A DNA stretch of 64,000 nt from Hymenobacter sediminicola. GTDB lineage: Bacteria > Bacteroidota > Bacteroidia > Cytophagales > Hymenobacteraceae. Positions 50,886-59,112 of the stretch are shown piece by piece (the stretch's first letter is position 1; the number at the start of each line of letters is the position of its first letter). The notes under the pieces are model-generated. The model searched no databases and was not told where the DNA came from. It saw only the letters and a program-made list of their open reading frames with translations. A program made the position numbers and the translations under genes. The stretch lies in contig NZ_CP060202.1 in assembly GCF_014250515.1 (NCBI RefSeq), forward strand, positions 62,001 to 126,000, read 5' to 3'.

Positions 50886-52277
50886 TCAGTTTCCGGCCGG
50901 TAGCCAGGCACAAAACTCTGTGTGGCCGGGGTCGGAACGTACTTCCAGCTTGCCATTGTGGGCTTCCAAGGTACGCAGGGCAATATCGAGGCCCAGGCCG
51001 CTGCCTTCGCCGGCGGGTTTGGTGGTGAAGAACGGTTCCAGCACCCGCGGCAGAATGTCGGCCGGAATGCCGGGGCCATTATCGATGACGGACACATGCA
51101 CAAAATCCCCATCGAGCCGGGTGCGGAGCGTGATTTCACCGCCGGGTGGCAGTGCATCAATGGCGTTGTCGAGAAGGTTGGTCCAGACCTGATTGAGGCT
51201 GCTTACCTGCCCGCGTATCAGTGGCAGGTCGGGGGCATAGTCGCGGGTAAGCCGGATGTTTTTGGTGCGGAGCTGGTAGCTGAGCATGTTCACGGTGCTG
51301 TCGAGGCCGGTGTGCACGTTCAGCGGCGCATACTCGCCGCCCCGGTCCATGTGGCTGTAAGTCTTCACGTTGCCAACCAGCGTGCTGATGCGCCCACCTG
51401 CCTCCTGTACATCATGAATAAGGCGTAGGGTGGTGAGCTGGGCTTCCAGCCACGCCAGCGCGGCTGGCCGGGCCGGAGCCGGCAGTGGCGCGGCGGCCTG
51501 CTCCAGTTGGGCTACTGAAAGGCCAGCATTGAGCAATCCGTCGGCCAGACGATAGGAATCGGTGACCTGCTGCTCGTCCAGCCAGTCAATTAGCTCGTCT
51601 TCTTGGTCGGCACGAGCCAAGCCGGAAAGAGGCGCGCCAGTGGGTGGCGGGGTGTCGGCCAGCGCCATCAGGCCGTTGAGGTGTTCGGGTTCGGGGCAGT
51701 GCTGGAGCAGGTCGCAGAGTAAGTCAGGGGCCGTATTTACGCGTTGAGCCAGGGCCTCGGCGGCGCGCACAATGGCGGCGGCAGGGTTGTTGAGCTCGTG
51801 GGCAAGTCCGGCCGAAAGCTTACCCAGCGCCCGCAGCTTGTCGTCGCGCTCCTGGCTGCGGGCTTCCAAGCGGGCCCGGTCGCTCATCAGGCCTACCAGC
51901 CGCTGCACCAGCTCCGGGCTGACTTGTTCCAGTTCCGGAAACAGGTTGCGGTGCAGCAGAAACACCACCGTGTCGCCGATGGCTATGCCTTGAGCTTTTA
52001 GCGTTTGTAGGCGAGAGTAAGGCAGCACACCACTGATATGGCCCGCTTCCACCCGGAAAGCCGGCTCACGCTGCCCATTGCGAATGGCAAAAAACTGCAG
52101 CCCTCCTGCCAGCACAACCATCATGTACTCGGCGGCTGAACCGGCCTCCACTATTACCTCATTCGGGGCAAAATCGTGCCGTTCGCCGTGGGCCAGTAGC
52201 CAGTCAATCACCTCTGCAGGTAAGTCGGCGAAGGTGGGCACAATGGCCAGGTCAGTGTACGTGAGGGTAGTAGGCAT
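50886..52277 (-). CDS. Histidine kinase with N-terminal cyclic-nucleotide-binding-like domain
   Basis: A 463-residue soluble kinase. Residues about 10-130 form a cNMP-binding/CRP-like domain (FADLPAEVIDWLLAHGERHDF...VIVEAGSAAEYMMVVLAGGL) but the phosphate-binding cassette is not obvious. HisKA with phospho-His 160 in LSAGLAHELNNPAAA, N box NQVWTNLLDNAIDAL, G1 DNGPGIP and G2 GEGSGLGLDIA. No transmembrane segment, so it senses something in the cytoplasm. The next gene encodes its likely partner, the receiver-flavoprotein. TACTTTAG at 52300-52307 is a near-match to the promoter box. Confidence 0.9.
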   Translation of the reverse strand: MPTTLTYTDLAIVPTFADLPAEVIDWLLAHGERHDFAPNEVIVEAGSAAEYMMVVLAGGLQFFAIRNGQREPAFRVEAGHISGVLPYSRLQTLKAQGIAIGDTVVFLLHRNLFPELEQVSPELVQRLVGLMSDRARLEARSQERDDKLRALGKLSAGLAHELNNPAAAIVRAAEALAQRVNTAPDLLCDLLQHCPEPEHLNGLMALADTPPPTGAPLSGLARADQEDELIDWLDEQQVTDSYRLADGLLNAGLSVAQLEQAAAPLPAPARPAALAWLEAQLTTLRLIHDVQEAGGRISTLVGNVKTYSHMDRGGEYAPLNVHTGLDSTVNMLSYQLRTKNIRLTRDYAPDLPLIRGQVSSLNQVWTNLLDNAIDALPPGGEITLRTRLDGDFVHVSVIDNGPGIPADILPRVLEPFFTTKPAGEGSGLGLDIALRTLEAHNGKLEVRSDPGHTEFCAWLPAGN

Positions 52278-52387
52278 GGCGGTACAAATCAGGACACAGC
52301 TAAAGTAACATACAACCTGGGCAATCTAACTGGTACGAAGGGCTCTGGCCGGGCCGTAAGCTTACGGACTCTATAAGTGGGCAAAAA

Positions 52388-52415
52388 AGAAAGCGCCCCG
52401 ATAGAGGCGCTTTCT
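52388..52415 (-). terminator. Intrinsic terminator of the subtilase gene
   Basis: AGAAAGCGCC (52388-52397) pairs with GGCGCTTTCT (52406-52415). On the minus strand a run of T follows the stem, fitting termination of the leftward subtilase gene that stops at 52439. Confidence 0.8.
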
Positions 52416-52438
52416 AGTAAGACGAGCAGGTTAGAAAA

Positions 52439-55400
52439 TTACTTTACCACTTTCAGCTGCTGGCTGCCCGCTGGCGTGAGCAGGCGGAGCGTATACACGC
52501 CGGCCGGCAGTGCGCCGGTAGCCAGCTTGTGCTGCTGTGGCACACCGGTACGGAGCGTCAGTACCTCGCGGCTTACCTGGCGGCCCAGCGCATCAAGCAG
52601 AACCAAGGTGGCTGTGCCGCTGCTCGTAGGAGCCAACTGCACGTGCAGCTCCTGGCTGAATGGTACCGGGTAGGCACCCACGAGGCCCAGGTTGGCATTG
52701 CGAGCAGCGGCCGTACCCGTCACGACGGCTGTGCGCAGGCGCACATTGGTCAGATACACGTTGTTGCCGTAGTCGTTGATGTTGGCGAAGCGCACCAGAA
52801 TCCGGGAAGGGCCGCCGGCCGCCAGCATGCTGGAGAGGTCCACGGTTTCCTGGCGCCAGTCGGCCGGGCTATTGGGGGCCCACTGCGAAGTCTGGAAACC
52901 GGTAACGGTAGCCAGCGCCGTGCCGCGCTTCAGGTAGCCTGTAGGCTGGAATGTAGCGCCGCAGTCGGTGCTCACATCCACCCGGATACCGTCGAAGTAC
53001 GTGGCGCTATAAGCGGCGTAGGCTACCCAGAAGTTGAGTTGCAGACTGTTGGTGCCGGTTGGGCGGCCGCTCAGGTCCAAGGGGGGCGTGACGAGGTAAT
53101 CCTCAGCGCCGCGCACGTTGTCGGAGTAGTCTTCCACCATGGGCACAGGGCGCAACAGCGTGTCCGGGCCCATAACGCCCTGGGCGCTCAGCTGCCAAGT
53201 GAAGTTGGAGCTAGGGTTCTGTACCTCCCAGCCGGCGGGCGGGAACGTGCTGGTGGTGAAGTTCTGAGCCAACGGCAGCGCCTGTCCGTTCGTGACGGTA
53301 ATCAGGGCGCTTTGCGTGAGCGTAGTGGGGCCGTAGCTGTTGCTGGCCAGCAGCGTCACGCTATATGTGCCGGGCGTGCTGAACTGTACCTGCGGGTTTT
53401 GCGAGGCGGCAGTAGTGCCCCCCACGAACGTTACGCCTGTGCTGGGCGTGATGCTCCAGGTCCAGGTAGTCGGCTGCGACTGGCTTCGGTCGGTGAGGGT
53501 GATGGGTACGCCGGGGCACACCAGCGTGCGGCTGGCCTGGAAGGCAATGAGTGGTGGGCCGGGGCAATTGTTGAGCAGGGCTGGCTGGTTTAGGGCCCGC
53601 GTACGGCGGCCACGCAGCCCATCCGACGCCCGAATAGGCTGGATGCTGTACCACTGCTCGGCACCGGCACCCACGCCGGTCAGCACCACAGAAGTGCGCG
53701 TCACGGTCGTCACAGAATCCATGTATTCGGCGCCCAGCTTATATACCACATAGGCTGAGGCTGTTGTAAGAGTGTCCCACTGCAGCTTCACGGTGTTGGC
53801 GCACACGTAGCCCAGGCGCAGGTTGCCGGGCAGCGGCGAAATAGTAAGCGGTACCACTGATTGGCTGCTGGCACTGCCGCGGGTCACGCGCACTTTCACG
53901 CGGCCTGAGGCCACACCAGCTGGCACGGTCCAGTCGAAATGACGGGCGGTGGCGGCCACAGCGGCCGAAATTGGCAGCCAAGTAGCTCCGTTATCGGTGG
54001 TGTAGTCCAGCGCAAAAGTGCCAGTGCCTGCGGGAGCATCCCAGCGTAGTACTTCGGCTTCGCCGGGCACAAATCCTTCTCCACCCAGCGGGTAGGTCAG
54101 CTCCACGCCATCCTCGATGTAGCTGTATACCAGATAGTACGTCTGCGGACCTTGCGGTACGGACGCGCCGCGCACGGTTACGGTATAGGTGCCGGCCGGA
54201 GTTTCATCCAGCGTCACCTGCTCCACGTTGTTGATGGAGTCGCGGGCCCGGATGGCGTTGGAATTAAGCTGGGCCGCAGTGGGTCGGTGGTCGAGTACCC
54301 AAGGCAGGTAGCTGGTGCCATTGGGCGCGGCCACCTGCATGTTCAGGTCATTTACAAGGTTGGAAGTGGAATTGACAGCCGCCTCATAATCATGCCAGTA
54401 CACCATCACCCGGAACTGCTTTTTGCCGGCAGGTACCGCAATAGTGTGGGTTTTGGTCTGGCCCGTAGTTAGTGAGTCTTTCAGGTAGGTGCGTTGCTCC
54501 AGCACGCGCACGGCGCGCAGCGCATTCACGCGGCCGTAGCCAAAGCGGAAGTCGGGGCCGGGGTTGCCGAGGTCTTCGGCGGTGTTCATCAGGGCTGCTT
54601 TCAGCAAAGCCGTGGGAGCTTCCTGCTGGCTGTTGAGCGAACGGTAGGCCTGCACCAACTGGGCCGTAACGCCCGCCACGCCGGGGCAGGCCATGCTGGT
54701 GCCCGTAAATACGGCATAAGTATTCGGGTCGACGGTAGAGGTGACGCTGGTGCCCACGGCGCATACGTCGGGCTTGATGCGGCCGTCTTTGGCCGGCCCA
54801 CGGCTGCTGCTGCCGGCCAGGGCATCAGTATACAGCACGTTGCCCACGGTCATGACGTTCTTGCCCATCTTGTGGCCGCCCGTGATGTTGCCCCAGCCCG
54901 CGCCTGCGCCGTAGCCGAAGTCAGACGTACCCGAGTTTCCCGACGAAAACACGTGCAGCAGATAGGGCCGCTGACGTGTCTGCTGGTCCATGGTGCGCGT
55001 GAAGCTGGTGTAGCCTGCGTTGTTGCCGTCGCCGTAGCTGGAGTTGGTCACGCGCATGCGGCGCGTGCTGGCGTAGGCTGTGGGCGTGTTGTTGAGGTTG
55101 CCGGGGTAGGAGTAGTACAGGTTGAAGGCTGCCGTAGCATTGCCCCGCACCCGTGGGTCCATGTTGCCGGCCCCCATAATAATGCCGGCCACATGGTCGC
55201 CGTGGTTGCCTTGGCTGGCCCCGGCAGCACTCTGGTCGAAGCGGCCTTGGTAGTCGATGTGCGGCCCGATGCGGCCGTCGTCGCCGTGGCCTACAGTCAC
55301 GCCGCGCCCGTCGTAGTGGCGGCCGGCGCCGTAGTCAGTGCTGATGGCGTTGGCGCGGTGGTCGGTGCGGCCCCGGAAGTTTTCGGGCTCAGCGGGTGGC

Positions 55401-56026
55401 GTAGCAGGCTCCACGGCACTCACCCAGGGCAGCGCCGCAATGCGGGCAATATCGGCTGCGCGGCACAGCACCCGCAGCTGCTGGTCGAACATAGGCTTGC
55501 CGGCTTCCTGCCACTCCCTCTGGCGCAGGGCCTGGGCCGCTTGGCTGGGCGTGATGGTGGCATAATACTGCACGTTCACCTCCACTAAGCTGCCCCGCCG
55601 CATGTGGTCCGGAATAACGTTGCGGGCTAGGTCGCCGGCCAGCTTCCAAGTGGGCGCTACGGGTTGCACACTCCGTAGCCCGAGCCCTGCCAGCCGTTGG
55701 TGGCTGAGCGTAGCGGGCAGCGAAGCCGTCCAGGCGTTGCGGGGCAGGTAGTCGAAAAGGCGCACGCCAGCGGCCGCCAAGGCAGCTTTTTGGGCAGCGG
55801 TAGGCAACTGCTCAAACTGCAACACCCGAAACACCTGGCCCTGCCACGCGTCAGAAGGAGCGGTGGCAGGCTGCTGCAGCCATTCGGCGCCGTTGGGAAC
55901 TGGGGTTACCGGGCCCGAGGCCAGCTGCAGGGCGTAGCGGCCGGCAGGCTGGGCAGGCTGGGCCGAAGCCAGCAGCGGAGCCAGTCCCAGCAGGGCCGCC
56001 AGCCCCAGGGAGTGAAGGTGTTTCAT
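52439..56026 (-). CDS. Subtilisin-like (S8) serine peptidase, T9SS-secreted
   Basis: A 1195-residue protein with signal peptide (ALLGLAPLLASAQ). The S8 domain spans about 210-520: Asp 249 or 250 in VGHGDDGRIG, His 278 in GDHVAG, oxyanion Asn 364 in SSGNSG and Ser 444 in GTSMACPG. A beta-rich middle with a jelly-roll P-like part, an Ig/FN3-type region and a PKD domain (about 830-910: FQASRTLVCPGVPITLTDRS) follow, then a further adhesion-type domain. The T9SS sorting domain ends the protein (VGAYPVPFSQ... AGVYTLRLLTPAG). Likely an extracellular protease. Confidence 0.95.
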   Translation of the reverse strand: MKHLHSLGLAALLGLAPLLASAQPAQPAGRYALQLASGPVTPVPNGAEWLQQPATAPSDAWQGQVFRVLQFEQLPTAAQKAALAAAGVRLFDYLPRNAWTASLPATLSHQRLAGLGLRSVQPVAPTWKLAGDLARNVIPDHMRRGSLVEVNVQYYATITPSQAAQALRQREWQEAGKPMFDQQLRVLCRAADIARIAALPWVSAVEPATPPAEPENFRGRTDHRANAISTDYGAGRHYDGRGVTVGHGDDGRIGPHIDYQGRFDQSAAGASQGNHGDHVAGIIMGAGNMDPRVRGNATAAFNLYYSYPGNLNNTPTAYASTRRMRVTNSSYGDGNNAGYTSFTRTMDQQTRQRPYLLHVFSSGNSGTSDFGYGAGAGWGNITGGHKMGKNVMTVGNVLYTDALAGSSSRGPAKDGRIKPDVCAVGTSVTSTVDPNTYAVFTGTSMACPGVAGVTAQLVQAYRSLNSQQEAPTALLKAALMNTAEDLGNPGPDFRFGYGRVNALRAVRVLEQRTYLKDSLTTGQTKTHTIAVPAGKKQFRVMVYWHDYEAAVNSTSNLVNDLNMQVAAPNGTSYLPWVLDHRPTAAQLNSNAIRARDSINNVEQVTLDETPAGTYTVTVRGASVPQGPQTYYLVYSYIEDGVELTYPLGGEGFVPGEAEVLRWDAPAGTGTFALDYTTDNGATWLPISAAVAATARHFDWTVPAGVASGRVKVRVTRGSASSQSVVPLTISPLPGNLRLGYVCANTVKLQWDTLTTASAYVVYKLGAEYMDSVTTVTRTSVVLTGVGAGAEQWYSIQPIRASDGLRGRRTRALNQPALLNNCPGPPLIAFQASRTLVCPGVPITLTDRSQSQPTTWTWSITPSTGVTFVGGTTAASQNPQVQFSTPGTYSVTLLASNSYGPTTLTQSALITVTNGQALPLAQNFTTSTFPPAGWEVQNPSSNFTWQLSAQGVMGPDTLLRPVPMVEDYSDNVRGAEDYLVTPPLDLSGRPTGTNSLQLNFWVAYAAYSATYFDGIRVDVSTDCGATFQPTGYLKRGTALATVTGFQTSQWAPNSPADWRQETVDLSSMLAAGGPSRILVRFANINDYGNNVYLTNVRLRTAVVTGTAAARNANLGLVGAYPVPFSQELHVQLAPTSSGTATLVLLDALGRQVSREVLTLRTGVPQQHKLATGALPAGVYTLRLLTPAGSQQLKVVK

Positions 56027-56149
56027 GCAGAAAGCAGGAGTAGAGGTTGGGTTCAGATGAAGATAGAATGAAGCGTGGCAGGAAGATACACAAGCGCGGG
56101 CAGGTTTGGTGCGAGCCCGGAAAATTGTGGGAGCCAGGCGGAAATGTGG

Positions 56150-56668
56150 CTATAGTCTGTAGTCGAAGCGGCCCTTCGTAACTTTGAGCGGCTCGCAGCC
56201 GGGCTTGGTGAGCGTAAACTCGAAGGTGCCGGAAATGATGTGGGCGCTCAGGTCGAAGCGGGTGACGGTCAACTGGCCCTCCGTCACGGTGCCGGGCTCC
56301 TGGGTGGCTAAGTAACAATCTTCACTGCGGCTATCATGGAAGCTGGCCTGCCCGTGCGGCATGCCCAGCGGGTAGCGGCCCGTGCGCGCGACACTATCGA
56401 TATAGAGCTTCATGCTCTGGAAATTGCGCCCATCGGTTTCGAAGCGTCGCGCCCGTATGTACACCAGCCCCTGGTCATAGTCTATTCCGTCACTGCCCGA
56501 GCCGGTGGTGCCGAAAGGCAGCCAGGCCTGCCCGTTGACGAGGCAGCCGAAGGTGCCGGCTCCGGTCTGGGTGGCGGGCGGTAGTTTGTCTTCCGGGTCG
56601 TCTTTCTTGCAGGCGCTAACCCCTAGCAGGAAGGATAGCAGCAGTAGCAAATACACGGGGTGGCGCAT
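56150..56668 (-). CDS. Hypothetical lipoprotein, 172 aa
   Basis: From the ATG at 56668 it has a lipoprotein signal (YLLLLLSFLLGVSAC) followed by KKDDPEDKLPPATQTG, a typical lipoprotein tether. The frame runs further upstream but that part would bury the signal. The body is beta-rich: FGCLVNGQAWLPFG near the start, and SGTFEFTLTKPGCEPLKVTKGRFDYRL at the end. Similar proteins in the phylum are annotated as DUF6252, I think, but I am not certain. Two Cys in the mature part could pair. Confidence 0.75.
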   Translation of the reverse strand: MRHPVYLLLLLSFLLGVSACKKDDPEDKLPPATQTGAGTFGCLVNGQAWLPFGTTGSGSDGIDYDQGLVYIRARRFETDGRNFQSMKLYIDSVARTGRYPLGMPHGQASFHDSRSEDCYLATQEPGTVTEGQLTVTRFDLSAHIISGTFEFTLTKPGCEPLKVTKGRFDYRL

Positions 56669-56872
56669 AAGGAGGGAATCAAAGAGTAGAGACAGGAAAG
56701 CAAAAAGCCCATGCCACAGCCGGGCCAAGGGAGGCCGGATAGTGTAGCAAGGGCAATAGGCGGTGGTGCGGGAACGAGGCGGAAGTTGAGGGTAAGGTAA
56801 TGATTTAGTGAGAACTAGTAGAAAATGCATTCCAGGAATTGCCTCGAAAACACCAGCGTACGGCCCAACAAA

Positions 56873-56899
56873 AAAGCGCCTCCATGCAGGAGGCGCTTT
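56873..56899 (-). terminator. Intrinsic terminator of the tail-fibre-like operon
   Basis: AAAGCGCCTCC (56873-56883) pairs with GGAGGCGCTTT (56889-56899) around five bases. On the minus strand the stem is followed by TTTT, closing the operon that stops at 56923. Confidence 0.85.
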
Positions 56900-56922
56900 C
56901 TCATAGCTTGTAATAGTGATAA

Positions 56923-58374
56923 TTACTCGCGCACCAGCTTCACAACCTGTTGCTGGCTACCCTGCTGCACACTCAGCAAGTAGAGGCCAGCGGGCAGCTC
57001 GGCGGCGCGGGAAAGGGGCTGCTCATTCCAGCCGGCCTGTACGGCTCGCGTTTCCTGCCACAGCACCCGGCCTGTGGCCTCATGCACCTTCAGCGTTACA
57101 AAGCCGGCCTCCAGCGCCTGCACGCGCAGCGTGAGCTTGCCAGCGTGGTGCGGGTTGGGGAAGGCTTCGGCCAGCAGCTTCGGAGTAGCGCCGAGCACCT
57201 GCACCGTCCGGACGGGCGAGAGGGTTTCGGTGCCATCCTGGTCTACTTGGCGGAGGCGGTAGTACACCGGGCTGGCCTGGTAGCGGGCTAGGTTAAGGTC
57301 CAGCAGACGGTAGTCGTGGCGCTGGGCGGTGGTGCCGTGGCCTTGCACCTGCCCGATGCGGCGGAAGGTGCTACCGTCGGCGCTGGCCTCCACCTCAAAC
57401 CGGTCGTTGTTTTTCTCCGAGGCCGTAGCCCAGCGCAGCAGGCCATCTTCGCCCTGGCGCTCTGCCGTGAACTCAATAAGCTCCACTGGCAGCGGGTTGG
57501 CGGCGTTGCTCACCGTAAGCACGCCCAGCACGGCCGTGCTAAACGAGAAGGTGCGGTTAGTAGCCGTAGTGGCAGCTGCGGCCTGTGCGCCGGCTTTGGC
57601 CCAGGTGGTAGCGCTGGTAGCCCGCCACGCCTGCGCCTGGGCAAAGCTGCTCAGGTTGTGGTCGTTTTCGGGAAGCCAGCTTAGCGCCACGGCTACTGCG
57701 GAGTTAGGGTTGTTGCTGCTCGTAATGCTCCAGATCCGGTCGATGCCTTGTAGGGCTGGCAGGGCGTTGTTCTGGCCGTAGCTCACGTTGGGCAGCAGCA
57801 GTCCGGCCGTGCGTTTCACGGTTACGGTACCGATGTTGTTGCCGGGGTTGAGCGTGGCGCCGTTACCGAAGTCGGTCGTGCTGTTGACGCCGGTGCGCGT
57901 CACCTGCAGGTTGCCCTGCACATAGCGGCCGGGCGCTTCGCCGGTTACTGTAGCGGTGTTAGGCAGGCTGATGGTAGCGGCCACAGCAGTTCGGACCATA
58001 CCGCTCGTGAGCGTGAGCTGCTGCGTGATGGCTAGGTCCGTAGGTACGCTGACCACGTTTTGGCCGACTACGCCCGTGTTAGCAATTTCCAGCTGCGTGA
58101 GGCTGGACCCGCCCGGGGTCAGGGTTTGGTTGTCGGTGCCAACCATTCGTACTAGTCCGGCCGAGGTAAGGGTGCCGGCGTTGGTCAGGTCGCCGCCTAC
58201 CTGCGTGGTGCCGGCATTCGAGAACGTGCTACCCGCCTTGTTGTCGAGCGTGCCGGATACGTATAGCGTTGCGCCGGCCTGCACCGTCACAATGCTGCCG
58301 TTGTTGGTCAGGCTCTGGGCGGCCAGCGGGCCGGCGGCCAGGCTCAGAGCCAGAAATGGGTAGAGTGGCTTCAT
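56923..58374 (-). CDS. T9SS-sorted surface protein, 483 aa
   Basis: Signal peptide (FLALSLAAGPLAAQS). Residues about 22-110 are short repeats of Thr/Gly/Asn-rich beta sequence (TLYVSGTLDNKAGSTFSNAGTTQVGGDLTNAGTL), as in beta-helix or adhesin-like proteins. The middle has RDxxx-type beta domains; a FN3-like segment with RTVQVLG follows, and the sorting domain has EAFPNPHHAGKLTLRV and LPAGLYLLSVQQG. Likely a surface-exposed structural protein. It is the last gene of a three-gene run with a 12-base gap to the tail-collar gene. Confidence 0.85.
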   Translation of the reverse strand: MKPLYPFLALSLAAGPLAAQSLTNNGSIVTVQAGATLYVSGTLDNKAGSTFSNAGTTQVGGDLTNAGTLTSAGLVRMVGTDNQTLTPGGSSLTQLEIANTGVVGQNVVSVPTDLAITQQLTLTSGMVRTAVAATISLPNTATVTGEAPGRYVQGNLQVTRTGVNSTTDFGNGATLNPGNNIGTVTVKRTAGLLLPNVSYGQNNALPALQGIDRIWSITSSNNPNSAVAVALSWLPENDHNLSSFAQAQAWRATSATTWAKAGAQAAAATTATNRTFSFSTAVLGVLTVSNAANPLPVELIEFTAERQGEDGLLRWATASEKNNDRFEVEASADGSTFRRIGQVQGHGTTAQRHDYRLLDLNLARYQASPVYYRLRQVDQDGTETLSPVRTVQVLGATPKLLAEAFPNPHHAGKLTLRVQALEAGFVTLKVHEATGRVLWQETRAVQAGWNEQPLSRAAELPAGLYLLSVQQGSQQQVVKLVRE

Positions 58375-58386
58375 AGAAATAAGGCC

Positions 58387-59079
58387 TTAATTCCGGGAAG
58401 GAAAGATGCCTTCCAGCGCAATGCAGAAGTTGATAGCCAGATAAGGCGGCATATTGTTATGCGGCTGGTTGCCACCGGCTATGCCAACACTCTGAGGGGC
58501 CAGTGCCGCATTGGCCGTGCCAGCTGCGTACTGCGTGCCCCCTCGTCCGTCGTTTGCCAACAGGGTGCCATCAGGCGAAGCCGACGTGCCGGGAGCAGTA
58601 GTGGTGGTCAGGGGGTGGTTGTGCGCAGGCATCTGCGTGGCAAGCAGCGTCACGGCTTCCGCGCCAGCTGCCTCACCCAAGTTGCGTTGCGTGAGGCCCG
58701 GACCCGCGGAGAAGCCGGCGTGCATGGGAAACCGGCCGCGCAGATCCGGCAATGCAAAAGTCGTCTGGCCATTGCCGCCGTATGTCGTCCCCAGAAGAGA
58801 GAAGAGGGCGGTGTTTTGCGCAATGGACAAGATCTGACCATCACAGAAGGCATACCCTCTGGGTGGAAAGTTGCCGGCAAATATGATGATTTCACCAATA
58901 AATGGGTCTGCACCCTGCACCGAGGCTGTGCTACGGGTGCCAGCTGCGGCAGTACCCGCCAGTAGGCTGCCCCCAATGAGGGCGCCGAGGCGCTTGAGCC
59001 AGCCGCGGCGCTCGGGCTCGACTTGTGCAGGGATGCTGGACGCCGGTACGATGCCGGCAGGAGTAGCAATGAGTCTCAT
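58387..59079 (-). CDS. Phage tail-collar domain protein with Tat-type signal
   Basis: A 230-residue protein. The N-terminus has ERRGWLKRLGALIGGSLLAG, a twin-arginine-type signal (RRGWLK then hydrophobic), rare among neighbours that use Sec. The tail-collar domain follows: GEIIIFAGNFPPRGYAFCDGQ, TTYGGNGQTTFALPDLRGRFP, QMPAHNHPL and PPYLAINFCIALEGIFP. Related proteins are called microcystin-dependent or tail fibre proteins. Function outside phage is unclear. Gap of 33 bases to the upstream fibre-like gene and 12 to the next. Confidence 0.9.
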   Translation of the reverse strand: MRLIATPAGIVPASSIPAQVEPERRGWLKRLGALIGGSLLAGTAAAGTRSTASVQGADPFIGEIIIFAGNFPPRGYAFCDGQILSIAQNTALFSLLGTTYGGNGQTTFALPDLRGRFPMHAGFSAGPGLTQRNLGEAAGAEAVTLLATQMPAHNHPLTTTTAPGTSASPDGTLLANDGRGGTQYAAGTANAALAPQSVGIAGGNQPHNNMPPYLAINFCIALEGIFPSRN

Positions 59080-59112
59080 ATAAGTAGAGAGAAAAGTCGG
59101 GAGTAGGAAAGA

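Noticed and set aside
54494..55588. Long open frame (364 codons) on the plus strand
   Set aside because: Antisense to the subtilase catalytic domain, rich in Ala, Gly, His and Val without any motif; a shadow of the real gene. The similar frame at 52529-53593 is rejected for the same reason.
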